From NCBI GenBank assembly GCA_024803745.1, contig JANJXV010000010.1, positions 29,499,525 to 29,563,524 on the forward strand: 64,000 nucleotides of DNA, in the 5' to 3' direction. Positions 1 through 11,795 of the stretch are shown here, in pieces. Below the pieces are notes generated by a model. The model saw only the letters and a program-made list of their open reading frames with translations, had not been told where the DNA came from and did no database searches. The stretch comes from Megascapheus bottae. Its lineage: Eukaryota > Chordata > Mammalia > Rodentia > Geomyidae. Made by a program: the position numbers and the translations under genes. Positions within the stretch are counted from its first letter, which is position 1; each line of letters begins with the position of its first letter.

Positions 1-677
1 CATATATACCAGAATTACTCCTAACAATTACAAAATACAATTAGGAACAGTACTTGAACATAGGACATTTTGGGTGGCACTGAACTGTACTTAATGAAGG
101 AACAAAAGGAAAGCTCATAGGTAGAGCCTTAGATCTTCACAAGATAAAATAAATTTTGCTTGCATGCTAGGTATTTCACAGTATGCTTGTAAGTAATCAC
201 AAATATACAAATGACCCTATGAGTTAGTAATGTTTTCTACATTAAAACAAGAGAGGTTAAAAACAAACACATAATAATACAGCTAGTATGGGGACTGACT
301 GGAAATAGGCTATCGCTTTTCCTTCAACTCTTAAAATCTTATCCACACCTCTTATCCAAATTACAGTGCCTTGAGTATAACTGTAAAATTTCAAGCACTA
401 CCTGGTACCTGGGTGGAGGGTTTAAAAGGCTTCCTGAAATTATATTTTAATTTTATAACTGGTAATTATTTATGGTTTGCAGTACCACATATAAAATGCA
501 GGGCTTCTTACGTGTTAGAGAAGCATTCTGCCATTGACTTCTGCCGGTTTTTCTATCCTCTTAATCTGCCAATGGCTTTGTATGTTTTGAACTTTAAACA
601 GTAAATGATGCATGACAAAATAATTAAAATGAAGCATATGACATATATGATATCAATTTAATAGTTACTTAATTGTT
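1..677. other. Unique AT-rich intron sequence
   Basis: I see no gene, repeat family or splice-flanked exon here. A 77-codon open frame on the plus strand (371-604) has no recognisable motif and is most likely chance. The segment ends at the target-site duplication of the large L1 that follows. Confidence 0.6.
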
Positions 678-692
678 CTGATTTATTTCTTT
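678..692. repeat. L1 target-site duplication, left copy
   Basis: The 15-mer CTGATTTATTTCTTT lies just before the 3' end of the minus-strand L1 and recurs exactly at 8179-8193. The last few T bases overlap the L1 tail, so the true edge is ambiguous by a few bases. Confidence 0.85.
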
Positions 693-1372
693 TTTCATAT
701 ATTTTTTATTGTAATTAATAGAAGGGTTACATGATATTTGCCAGATAGATGGTGCATTAATTCCCATACATTGATACCCTTTCATATGTCTTGGTCCCCA
801 TTTCCCTCCCCCCCACCCTACCCCTCATCTTGTTTTCCCCCTTCCCTATCCAATTTCAAATAACCAAATACAAATATATCTGATGAATCAGGTAACAAAG
901 TGAGATACTGTAACAATATGAAATAACCAAGGGACAGCAAAAGTGATGAGAGATAACATAGTACCTTAAGAACAACAATCATTCATTATATGGCTTATGT
1001 TTACATTATATTTTAAATCACAAGTTTAACAAACAAGTGTTCAAGGAGGGAATCTCTAATTACAATCACTGGGACTTAGTATTTAGAACTTAATCAAAAT
1101 TAGGCTAAGGGTTTGTATGTCATAGAGACATACTAATTTATGAAATAAAACATTATGTCTATAGAGTCATAGGTTTTTATGTCTATATAGTTATGTTTGT
1201 ATTTCCATTACCATGTCCATAGTTTGGGTATGCAGTTATTGAGTCCTCGCTCTTGTACTCTGGATTTAATAGCTGTATATTAAGGATACCATGAGCCTTT
1301 TGTTCCTTAAGTCTTGACTTGTCTCACTCAACATGATTCGCTCTAGATTCATCCACTTCCCTGCGAATACCA

Positions 1373-4300
1373 TTATTTTATCTTGTCTGTTGGCCATGTA
1401 GAATTCCATTGTGTATATATGTACCACATTTTCTGAATCCATTCATCTGCAGTAGGGCATCTGGATTGTTTCCATCGCCTGGCTATTGTGAATAGTGCAG
1501 AGATGAACATAGCTGAGCAGGTGTCTTTATCACATCCTGGGTCATGATGTTCAGGATAGATGCCCAGAAGTGGTATGGCGGGATCATAGGGAAGGTCTAT
1601 TTTCAGTTCTTTAAGGAACCTCCACACTGCTTTACAGAGTGCTGAACTAGTCTACATTCCCAGCAGCAGTGTAGTAGGGTTCCTTTTTCTCCACAACCCC
1701 ACCAGCAACTGTCATTGTCTGAGTTCAAAATCTTGGCCATTCTGTTGGGGTAAGGTGGTATCTTAGGGTTGTTTTTATTTGTATTTCCTTTATGACCATA
1801 GATGATGAACATTTTCTCATATGTTTTTCTGCCATTTTAATCTCTTCTTCTGATAGGTCTCTCTTTAGTTCCCTTGCCCTTTTAGTGAATGGTTTATTGG
1901 GTTTTCGGGGGATGACTTTCTTGAGTTCCCTGTAGATACTAGATATTAAGCATTTTTCAGATGTATTGTTGGTGAATATCTTTTCCCAGTTGGTTGGCTG
2001 TCTCTCTACTTTTGCAACTATGTTTTTATCTGTAGAGAAACTTTTTATTTTTATGTAGTTCCATTTATCGAGTCTCTCTCCAATCTGTTGTGACCCTGGG
2101 ATTCTGTTCAGGAATCTTTTGCCTATGCCTACGAGTTCCAGTGTCTCTCCTACTTTATCATGTAGCAGTATCATGGTTTCTGGTCTGACATTGAGGTCTT
2201 TGATCCACTTTGAGTTAATGCTTGTGCATGGTGACAGGCTAGGGTCAATTTTTAGTTTTCTGCATGTGGCTGCCCAGTTTTGCCAGCACCAATAATTGAA
2301 TAGGCTGTGTTTATTCCACTGTATATCTTTGGCTCCTTTGTCAAATACAAGTTGACTATAGGTATGTGGTTCTATTTCTGGGTCTTCTATTCTGTTCCAC
2401 TGATCTTCTGGTCTTTTTTGTGCCAATACCAGGCAGTTTTTGTTATTATGGCTCTATAGTAGAGTTTGAAGTCTGGTATTATAATACCACCAGTATTGCT
2501 CTTTTTGCCTAGAATTGTTTTGGCTATTCTAGGTCTTTTCTTGTTTCATATGAATGCTTGGATTATATCTTCTATTTCTGTGAAGAATGTCTTTGGGATT
2601 TTGAAGGGGATTGCATTGAATTTGTATATCAGTTTTGGCAGTATAGCCATTTTCACTATGTTGATTCTCCCTAGCCATGAGCATGGGATGTCTTTCCATT
2701 TCCTAGTGTCCTCTTTAATTCCTTTCATTAGGCTTTCATAGTTTTCATTGAATAATTCCTTTACATCTTTGGTTAAGTATATTCCTAAGTATTTTTTTCT
2801 TTTGGGGGCTATTGCGAATGGGATCATTTTCTTGATTTGGCCTTCTGTTTGTGTATTGTTGGTGTACAAGAAGGCTACTGACTTCTGAAGATTGATTTTG
2901 TATCCTGCCACTTTGCTAAAGTGGTTTATTAATTCTAGAAGTTTGAGAGTGGAGTTTGTTGGGTTACTCAAGTAAAGGATCATGTCATCTGCGAATAGGG
3001 ATATTTTAATTTCTTCTTTCCCTATGTGGATCCCTTTGATGTCCTTTTCTTGCCTTATTGCTCTGGCTAAGGGTTACAGCACAATATTGAAGAGAAGTGG
3101 AGAGAGTGGGCATCCCTGTCTAGTTCCTGATTTTAAGGTGAATGGTTCCAATCTTTTACCATTTAGTATAATACTGGCTGTAGGTTTTTCATATACGGCT
3201 TTCACTATTTTGAGGAATGTACCTCTTATTCCTATTTTTTCTAGTGCTTTCAACATGAATGGATGTTGTATTTTGTCAAATGCATTCTCTGTGTCCAGAG
3301 AAATTATCATATGATTCTTATCCCTAACTCTATTGATATGATATATTGCATTGATTGATTTGTGAATGTTAAACCAGCCTTGCATTTGTGGGATGAAGCC
3401 CACTTGATCATAGTGTATGATTTTTTTTAATTTTTTTATTGTAATTAGTAAAAGGGTTACGTGATATTTGCCAGATAGAAGGTGCATTAATTCACATACA
3501 TTGATACCCTTTCACATGTCTTGGTACCCGTTTCCCTCCCCCCCCCACATCCCCCACCCGTCTTGGTTTTCCCCCCTTCCCTATCAAATTTCAAATATCC
3601 AAATACAAATAAATTCAATATATCAGATAACAAAGTGGGATACTATACCAATATGAGATAACCAAGGGACAGCAAAGGAGATGAGAGACAACATAGTACA
3701 TTAAGGACAACAATCATTCATTATATGGCTTTTGTTTCACTATCCTGGAGGTCCTTTCAATTAGCTTCACATTATATGTCCTTATGTATCAAGATTTTGC
3801 TCTATTGCAAATCTCTGCTAGTAGAGCCCAAGGTTTCTACTGATTATGACGAATGAGGGAAACCATTGAGCCTAAGTTCCTTTGAGTCTGGCTTACTTCA
3901 CTTAATATGATTTTTTCTAAGTCTTTCCATTTCCTAACAAATGGGGCGATGTCATTCTTTCTGACAGCAACATAGAATTCCATTGTGTACAAATACCACA
4001 ACTTGTTGATCCACTCATCAAATTTGTTTCTGGATTCTGTTGGCTAATATTTTATTGAGGAGTTTTGCGTCTGTGTTCATTAGAGAGATAGGTCTGTAGT
4101 TTTCTTTTTTTGTTGGGTCTTTCCCTGGTTTGGGGATGAGAGTAATATTAGCTTCATAAAATGAGTTTGGTATTGCTCTTTCTGTTTCTATTTCTCAAAA
4201 GAGTTTCAAGAGTATAGGTATTATTTCATCTTTAAACGTCTTGTAGAATTCCGCAGTGAATCCATCTGGACCTGGGCTTTTTTTGGTTGGCATTTCCCTG

Positions 4301-5700
4301 ATTGCTTCCACAATTCCGTTGTAAGAAATTAGTCTATCAATTTGTTTACCTCATTGTTGTTCAGTGTGGGTAGCCTATATATATTTAAGAAATCATCCAT
4401 TTCTACTAGATATTCTCCTTTCTTTGAATATAGGCCCTGGTAGTACCTACTCATTATGGACTGGATTTCTTGGGAATCAGTTTTGATTGTTCCCGTGGGG
4501 TCTCTAATCTTCTTTATTTGAGTCTCCCCTTTCCTTTTTTTGATTAATCTTGCCAAGGGTCTGTCTATTTTGTTGACTCTTTCAAAGAACCAACTTTTTG
4601 ATTTATCAATTTTGTATATAGTAGATCTTGTTTCAATCTCTGAAATTTCTGATTTTATTTTTGTTATTTCTGTCCCTCTAGTTGTTTTAGAATTAACTTT
4701 TTCTTGCTCCTCTAGGTGTTTTTTTTTAAGGTTATTTACGTGCTCTTCTTCTGTCTTTTTAATATGCACTCCTAGTGTGATAAATTTGCCTCTTAGAACT
4801 GCCTTTGCTGTGTCCCATAAGTTTCTTTGTGATGTTTCTTGATTGTCATTAAATTCAAGGAAGTTTTTAATTTCATTTCTGATCTGATCTGTTATCCAGG
4901 AGTTATTCAGAAGTGTGTTGTTCAGTTTCCATGTGATTGAATGTTTTTTTGACTTTGACTGCATTGTTCAGAATTATTCTGACTCCACTGTGGTCTGATA
5001 GGATGAATGGGATTATATCAGACCTCTTGTATCTGCTTAAGTTTTCTGAATGAACTATTATATGATCTATTTTGGAGTGTGTTCCATGTGCTGCTGAGAA
5101 AAATGTAAAAAGTTCCGCCATGAGTGGAAGACTCTGTGTATATCAGTTAAGCCCAGCTGGGCCATGGTGTCATTTAAGTCGATGGTGTCTTTGCTTAACT
5201 TTTGTTGAGTTGACCTGTCATTTGTTGAGAATTGTGTATTGAGGTCTCCCACTATGATTGTGTTTGAAGTTATCTTGTTCTGTAATTCTAAAAGAGTTTG
5301 TTTGACAAATTTGGGTGCTCCCGTGTTCTGGGAGTAGATGTTTATAACTGTAATATTATGGGCATGGATTGTACCCTTTACTAATATGTAATGGCCGTCT
5401 CTATCTTTATGTACTGATTTTACTGAGAAGTTAATTTTGTCAGAGATTAAGATTGCTACTCCTGCTTTTTTGCATGGTGCATTGGAGTGGAAAATTCATT
5501 TCCATCCTTTCACTTGGAATTTGTTTCTGTCTTTGGCAGTGAGGTGGGTCTCTTGGAGACAGCATATGGATGGGTGGTGTTTCTTAATCCAGTCTGCTGC
5601 TCTGTGTCTTTTGATTGGATTGTTCAGCCCGTTCAATTTAGGGAGATTATGGAGAAGTGGTCAGTGTCCATTGTCATTATTTATTTTTACTTCTAAGTTT
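1373..5700 (-). pseudogene. L1 ORF2 (endonuclease / reverse transcriptase), broken
   Basis: ORF2p nicks target DNA and copies L1 RNA into it. Read leftward from about 5700, the endonuclease signatures CLQETHLT (near 5560), a GDLNT motif (near 5240) and SDHSG (near 5000) are visible. Then come the reverse transcriptase blocks [13 protein letters not shown] and [11 protein letters not shown] (3080-3300) and the catalytic FADD motif (around 2985). The C-terminal cysteine-rich CGEKGTLLHCCWEC segment is near 1640-1690, and the frame ends at 1373. Reading frames change near 5100, 2440 and 1700-1810. The nested L1 at 3425-4022 splits the reverse transcriptase, so no functional product is possible. 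Confidence 0.9.
3425..4022 (-). mobile_element. 5'-truncated L1 nested in the larger L1
   Basis: A second L1 3' end, with the same 3'UTR landmarks as the outer copy (tail near 3425, AAGGGTTACGTGATATTTGCC), begins abruptly inside the outer ORF2. It ends near 4022 in the last ORF2 codons (ATGAGTGGATCAACAAG when read on the minus strand). Outer ORF2 sequence resumes at about 4030. The insertion is younger than the outer L1. Edges are good to about 10 bp. Confidence 0.88.
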
Positions 5701-5737
5701 CTTTCTCTCTCTTTTTTCCCCTTTTGTGTTTAGTGAA

Positions 5738-6754
5738 TTATAGATATTTGCTTCTTGATGGGAGTTCTTGATGTTCTACAATTTGTTCTCGATTAATTCT
5801 TTGTAACGCTGGTTTAGTGTGCACGTATTCATAAAGCTTCTCTTTGGAGTGAAATATTCTTGTTTCTCCCTCAAATGTAAATGCTAGTTTTGCTGGATAT
5901 ATCAGTCTGGGTTGGCAGTTGTTGGTCTTCAGGACATCAATGATGTTTTTCCAAGCTTTTCTTGCATTTAGGGTTTGCATGGAGAGATCTGCTGTAATTC
6001 GAGGTTTCTTCCCATTATAATATAGCTCCTTCTTTGTTTTTGCAGCATTTAAGATCAATTCCTTGGTATTCGGGTCTAGTGTCTTTACTATGATATGTCT
6101 AGATGAGTTCCTTCTAGGATCTTGCCTGTTTGGGGTCCTGAAACCTTCAATAATGTGAGTATTTTCCCTTTTGAAGTTGGGGGAGTTCTCTGCTATGATT
6201 TTGGTGAGTAAAGGTTGCATACCTTTTTCCTGAAATTCGGTCCCCTCCTCAATCCCTATTATACGAAGATTTGACTTCTTTGCTGAATCTGCCAGTTCCT
6301 GGAGCTCTCTCTGGTAGATTCTGACTGATTTTTCCAAGGTGGTGATTCTCTGTTCCAGCTCTTGTGTTTTATCTTCCGTTTCTGATATTCTATTCTCCAT
6401 CTCCGTCAATCTGCTGCTTAATGCCTCTATTTTTGCTTGAAGTGTGGACACTGAGCTGATCATGTCCGCTCTGAGGGTATTAATCATTTCTTCCATTTCT
6501 CTTTTGAATTCAAGGAGCTCTTTGGTGATTTCCTGCTTATGTTCCTGGAATTGTTTTTGGAATTCTGTTTTAATCTCTTTAGTCATGTCCACAATCATCT
6601 CTTCGAATAGGGTCATGTTTCATGTCTCTTCAGGTGTCATTTCTTGGGATGGTGACATCTCTCTCGTCCCTTCGCTCTTGTTACCTTTTGGGCTTTGCGT
6701 GGGCCTTTGATTATTTATGTATGTCGTAATTCGTCTTTGCGCTCTCCTAGGCAT
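5738..6754 (-). pseudogene. L1 ORF1 (RNA-binding chaperone) with one internal stop
   Basis: ORF1p is the trimeric RNA-binding protein that coats L1 RNA. The frame starts MPRRAQRRIT at 6754 and would run 338 codons, close to the usual mammalian ORF1 length. Codon 45 (6622-6620) is TGA. Downstream of it, 292 codons from a Met at 6616 remain open to the stop at 5738. The order of parts is normal: a charged N-terminus, a heptad-rich coiled coil (roughly residues 50-150, LTEMENRISETEDKTQELEQ), an RRM-like segment (LRIIGIEEG onwards) and a basic C-terminal domain ending in FTFEGETRIFHSKEKLYEY. The single stop suggests a copy that decayed fairly recently. Confidence 0.88.
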
Positions 6755-8178
6755 CGAGAACTGTTGTTGTAGTTCGCTCTGTGGTCAGAAGGTAGCTGTC
6801 TTTACTTGGATTGGGACTGGTGGTTCTGGGAATATGTGAATACCTGTGGTTCTCGGCCAAATTGATTCCTGTGCCGACTAGGTCAGAGTTTGCAGTTTTT
6901 GCAGGTGTTCTGGCCTGTTCCCAGAGACTGTGTGCTGCTGCACGACTAGCTCTCAGCCCAGCCAGTGGCCTCACAGTGGGCTGTGGGATGGATCTGCCAG
7001 ATTCAGTCTCAGCATGCTGGGCGGATGGTTGGTTTTCCTGTGCTGCTTCTAGGGGCGGGCCCCAGCCAAGGGCCTGGAGTTTGGGAGTTTTCAGGGGCTC
7101 TCAGCAGGACTAGCAGGTGTCTGCTCTGTTCTCAGAGGTGGGGCCGCGCCTTTCTGATTCTCAGAAGGTGAGCTGCTGGTCGGCCCTTCAGTTCCCAGCT
7201 GCTTTGTCAGAGAGTCTGTGACTGGGGGGGGGGGCCCTTGGTGTTGTCTTGCTCAGGATTCCCATCTGGAGGATGCCCGGCTCAAGATTTGAGGGGGACA
7301 GATGCTGGCTCCTATTTTCCCTCACACCCCACCCACTGTTGTAAGGCAGGGTCTCAGCGCCCCCCACTCTTCAGACCCAGTGGCCTGGGAGAGGAACCTG
7401 TTGGGTGGGTGGGAGCTGGGATAGCTCCGCCTTCCTTGGTGGGTTGCTGGGTCTTAGCAAAGCCCGCCTGTCTGACTTCAGTCAGAGGCCTTGGAGAGGA
7501 ACCTGGTGGGTGGGTGGGAGCTGGGACACCTCAGCCTCCTTTGGTGGGGTGCTGGGTCAATGGCCTGGGGGAGGAGGCTGTTGAGGGAATGGAGAGGATT
7601 CTAAATTCCTTGCCCCCTGCTCCTGCCGGTCTTTCTCGGGCGGGGTGGAGGGGTCTGAGTTAAAGTTCTATTGCTTGGCACCAGCTCTGCTTTCCTGATG
7701 GGTTTGGGAACCTGCTGTGCTACTCATGCCTCTGCGTTCGTCTGTGGGTGCTCCACGGTGTTGGGGAGTCTTTCACTCCCCTCGGGTCTCCTCCGCCACC
7801 TGTGTTCCACATCTGGGTTCCGCTGTTTGCTGTTCTGGTTCCGTGTCTGGGTTCCACTGCTTCTGAGGCTTGCTGGCCCGGTCCTATGCTGGTTTCTGCA
7901 GCGGTCGGGGCTGCCCAACCTGGCGCCCTCTGCCGAGGCTTTTTGAGGCTTGGAGCCGGTGGCCAGGGGTGGCTGAGGGGTCCTCGTGTTCCGAATTCTT
8001 TGAGAAAGTTGGATGTGAGCTTTATCTGGATTTCTTTTCTGGTTTGAGTCCTTCTCCATTGCTTTTTGAGTTTGTTGTGGATTTCTTTAGGTAGTTGGCT
8101 CGTGGGACTCCCGGGTTCTCTCTTTTTGTGAGAGAGAGCTAGGCAGCGTCCCTATTGTCTCAGTGCCATCTTCCGCTC
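6755..8178 (-). promoter_or_regulatory. L1 5'UTR / internal promoter region
   Basis: This 1.4-kb stretch is much richer in G, C and CpG than its surroundings and lies between the target-site duplication and the ORF1 start, where L1 carries its own promoter. It holds a degenerate repeat: the block around 7382-7456 (GGCCTGGGAGAGGAACCTG, then GGGTGGGTGGGAGCTGGG) recurs at 7487-7560 at 105-bp spacing, with a third partial start near 7562. The arrangement recalls the monomers of some rodent L1 promoters, but whether it acts that way here is inference. Plus-strand open frames across this block (for example 7238-7663) are by-products of base composition. Confidence 0.7.
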
Positions 8179-8193
8179 CTGATTTATTTCTTT
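8179..8193. repeat. L1 target-site duplication, right copy
   Basis: CTGATTTATTTCTTT repeats the 15 bases at 678-692 and directly abuts the 5' end of the L1. Confidence 0.85.
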
Positions 8194-10166
8194 ACCTATT
8201 TGTTTATTTATGATAGTCTACAAAGGACGTTACCCCTTTCTAAGGAGCTGTCTAGAAGAGGATGGAGAAGCTGTCATCTCAGACCCTTGGGAAATGATCT
8301 CATCTGGGAGGAAGGATAACTAGAATTGTGCACTAAAAACCATAAGCATTTCCATAAAAATGTGGTAATCAGAAAAGCATTAGACAGAGGTCAGGGATAT
8401 CAGATTCTTCTAAATTATAAGGTTTTCTTCAGACAACTCTGTTGTGTTATACTAAGTGGTTGAATACTAGACAATAACCCTTATAAAACCTTCAGAATTA
8501 TTATCGAAGATAAAATAAATGGAGAATATCATCTCTCTGGCTGAGAATATTATTTAAATATTATTCATGGCATTGTTCTTTAGTATTTACAGAAACAGAA
8601 CCATTTATATTACTATTCAATAATATAGATAGAAAAGACAGAATTCCTTTTCAAAGTAAACACTATCCAAATGCAAATTTTTGGCTTTTGGAATTGGAAC
8701 CAAACATCACAGATCTGAGTCAATAGAAATATAACCATTTTGAAACTGCCACATCCTGATACTATCCTAAATTTCTTAAAACCGAAAATAGATCATTATC
8801 TTTAAATCACTAGAGAAAAACATGAATTTTCAATGGATATGATAAAGTTTGCAGTTATTGCCACTGTCTCTATGTCCATAGTTGGTAAGTGAAGCATTTA
8901 AGGCATCTTGATGGATAACTGAGCGATAATTGAAAGTTGAAGAATTGATCAGTTGGCACATGTCTTCAGTGCTCAACAGTGTTTCCTTTCACAAACCTTC
9001 TGTGAAAGACAGTAGAAACACCTGCCATCTGTAGACTTTTATCAAACTGACATTTGAAAAAGTATTGCTGTAGGTAGGATCTGTCTTTGAAATATTTACT
9101 TATGGCATTTTTCTTTATACTAATAAAGAAAAATATTTTCATTGTCACCATACTCCTCAAATAGATTATAATATAGTTGATAAAGACTTAAGAATGTCAT
9201 TAAGTATGAGTAGGAATCTGAAGAAGAAACTTATGAAACACAATAAATACTACAGATAGTAAATGAATTATTTTACAAACTCAGACTCAGGAACAATTTC
9301 TATTTGTCCTGTAAAGTAACATATCTACACTGGCATAAACTCTAGAATTAATTTCAAAATAAATTAAGAAAACATTATTAAGTTAAAAATTTAGCCCACC
9401 TTAGCAACATACACGAAACATACTCATCTCATTGCATGAACATTTTCTTGCTAACTTTTCTTAAGAAAGGAAAATTTTGAAGGCAAATGGGTGAAATAAA
9501 TAACTAAGTAGAAATGAAGTCAACAAAGTAATTGTAAGTTAAAAAAAAGCAGATGGGAACTCTTTAAATTAGTATTGGTGATTTAAATAGACTTACATGT
9601 TGAAAAAGGAAAGCAAGGATGAAGGAGAGAAAAAGGAAAGGAGAGAACAAGAGGAAGAGAGAAAAGGATAAATGGATGAAGGGAAGCAGGAAAAATATGA
9701 CTATTTTACATGAAAAATTATTCCATTTATGGAAAATTTCCTTAATAAATCAGTCAAAATGTTGTTTCTCATTGTAGGAAGTTTTTGTCTGTTTTAGAAC
9801 ATGATGTGCTAAACTCAATGGGTAATAATCCTAGTTATAAAGATGTTTTCATTATTGAGAAAAAGCATCCTTCTGAAAGGAGCTTATTAGTCAGTAGTAA
9901 GTCTCAAAGTGTATAATTTTCTTGCTCAGTTGAGATATGATGAGATGTCTTCCAGTGAGAAATGGGCTTTTAAATTAACCAGAAAGGCAATTTAAGTTAT
10001 CAGAGACCTGTATTATCATGCTGCTAAAGAATAATAGTATTTGTCTTAAATCTTACAGCTATGCACATTTTTATTCGTAAATCATGTGTGTTCTCAGAAA
10101 TAGAGATACACAGAAACTGATAGACATTGACTCATTCCTTTTGCACACCTGTCTGGCAACATTACA
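8194..10166. other. Unique AT-rich intron sequence
   Basis: No gene or recent transposon is recognisable. The one landmark is a purine-only stretch near 9602-9695. The 64-codon minus-strand frame at 8966-9160 has no motif and looks random. Confidence 0.6.
9602..9695 (+). repeat. GA-rich low-complexity tract
   Basis: About 90 bases made almost only of A and G (AAGGAGAGAAAAAGGAAAGG and similar), with no fixed period. Confidence 0.7.
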
Positions 10167-10239
10167 TTAATTATCTCCTATTTAACATTAGTTCCCCTCC
10201 CCATTCTTGGTTTATAGGCTGTTTACATATATTTCTAAT
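10167..10239 (+). repeat. Left arm of a perfect 73-bp inverted repeat
   Basis: Every base from 10167 to 10239 is the reverse complement of 11229-11301. Similarity stops sharply at both edges. The segment contains CATTAGTTCCCCTCCCCATT and does not belong to any repeat family I recognise here. Confidence 0.93.
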
Positions 10240-10695
10240 AGAAGAATCGTTTGAAATATTAATTGCATTAAAATCTACTTCATTAAGATAGCTTCATATG
10301 TACATATATGATATGTTTGATCATATTTATCTCAATGTTTAGGAGTTTTGTGATAAAATTTTAAAATGGAATCTTTTCAAATTCAAAATAGGATGGGAGG
10401 AGAAAAATCTCATATAAGTTTTTAAAGAAGATTTATTTCCTTGATTATATCCAGACAACATGATACACTGTAAATGTATTCTGCTAAGTTAATTAAGTTA
10501 AATATTGTAAAACAAAAGAAACAAAAAAGAATTTTATACCACAAACTACTTCAAATATTCACCAGGGATAACAAAATATCAGCCTGGCTACAGTTACCTT
10601 AATGTGATGTCCTATGTAGTATTAGACATATTACCATGAATCTTGACGAAATTACCTACACATATGAACCTTGACTAAATTACATACACACACTC

Positions 10696-10739
<44 letters not shown>

Positions 10740-11014
10740 ACATTATAATTAAGTAAATAGAAAATTAGAGAAAGTCATGTTTTCACAGATAAAAGGTACT
10801 TCCCCACAGAATTCTAAATCTGTATTTTATTTTAAATATTGACTGACAAAACTGTGTACATATCACCTTGACTAAACATATTTGAATGAAGACATTTTTA
10901 TAAAGTTGAGCTACTCAAAGTATGATGGATTAACCATTTTTGGTCTGTAAAAAAACAAGTAGAAGTACAGAACTTTACTTGCATGTTGACACTGTCAAGA
11001 TCATTAGTAACAGT
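10240..11014. other. Unique intron sequence between the inverted-repeat arms
   Basis: AT-rich sequence with a CA microsatellite at 10697-10738. I see no coding signal. Confidence 0.55.
10697..10738. repeat. (CA)n microsatellite
   Basis: About 21 uninterrupted CA units. Confidence 0.95.
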
Positions 11015-11170
11015 ATCACTAGGCCTACATTTTACCTTGGAGACCAGGTTCCCTTATGTAGCCCAAGTTTTCCTTGAACTTACCATATAGCCAACATTAG
11101 CTACAAACTCAACTCTCCTGATTCAATCTCCTTAGTGTTGGGTTCCAGGCAGCACACCATATCTAGCTTA
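11015..11170 (-). mobile_element. Old B1-like (7SL-derived) SINE
   Basis: Read on the minus strand, the end of the segment gives a pattern like GTTCAAGGAAAACTTGGGCT followed by ACATAAGGGAACCTGGTCTC, as in the 3' half of rodent B1 elements. The 5' half (TATGGTGTGCTGCCTGGAAC) is more diverged. Confidence 0.65.
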
Positions 11171-11228
11171 ATGGAACTGAGTTTTTGAACGTGGCATGGA
11201 TCTGCTTTGTTATTTTCAAACTTGCAAA

Positions 11229-11301
11229 ATTAGAAATATATGTAAACAGCCTATAAACCAAGAATGGGGAGGGGAACTAATGTTAAATAGGAGATAATTA
11301 A
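11229..11301 (-). repeat. Right arm of a perfect 73-bp inverted repeat
   Basis: This is the exact reverse complement of 10167-10239, separated from it by 989 bp. Flanking bases on either side do not match. Confidence 0.93.
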
Positions 11302-11552
11302 AAACTAGTATGCTAATTGTAACCTAAAGTATATAACTTCAGTACCTATTTTAGAGACAGAAAGTGAGATACAGAATATAATTTAATCATAACTACAAAA
11401 GAAGTCAATAGAGCTGGATGCTGATGAAGGGTTAGTTAAAAGAGGACACTACTTGCTCCATTTTGCATAAAAATAAATATTCTCAGCATGTTAAAAATAT
11501 ACTTTAAAAACACTTCTTCCTTCCCAATAATGCATTACGGTTTGCTCTATCA

Positions 11553-11795
11553 GGGAATGGAAGGGGTAAAACAAGATGCTGAGACAAAGGACTAAAGACA
11601 AACCAGTAAAACAGCAATAATCACAAAACAATTAGTTGGAAATGAACTTTGCAACTTGGGAGAGGGTGGGAAGAAGGGACATGGGAGATAAATATGGGAA
11701 GGGATAAAACATTCAAGAAGTAATGTACTCATTACCTTAGGAATGTAACTATAACTCCTCTATTAACTCTTATTATCACTCCGATAATAAAAAAT
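11553..11795 (+). mobile_element. Old L1 3' end
   Basis: The segment carries degenerate L1 3'UTR landmarks (AAACAAGATG, a G-rich run, CATGGGAGATAAATATGGGA, CAAGAAGTAATGTACTCATT, ATAATAAAAAAT). The same variant recurs at 44370 and differs from the young 3'UTR, so this is an older subfamily. Confidence 0.7.

Larger units (their letters stand above)
691..8178 (-). mobile_element. Full-length L1 LINE, interrupted by a younger L1
   Basis: Read on the minus strand, this is a complete L1: GC-rich 5'UTR (about 8178-6755), ORF1 (6754-5738), ORF2 (about 5700-1373) and a 3'UTR ending in the AATTACAATAAAAAATATATG-type tail near 690. Matching 15-bp target-site duplications lie directly outside both ends, so the 5' end is original and not truncated. 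A 0.6-kb L1 3' fragment sits inside the reverse transcriptase region at about 3425-4022. ORF1 has one in-frame stop and ORF2 is broken by frameshifts as well as by the insertion, so this copy cannot move by itself. It is in the same orientation as PRKG1 transcription. Confidence 0.93.

Noticed and set aside
4540..4842. 100-codon hydrophobic plus-strand frame
   Set aside because: Antisense shadow of L1 ORF2.
6811..8094. Several plus-strand frames of 68-141 codons in a GC-rich block, suggesting a gene or CpG island
   Set aside because: The block is the 5'UTR of the minus-strand L1. The frames follow from high GC and few stops.
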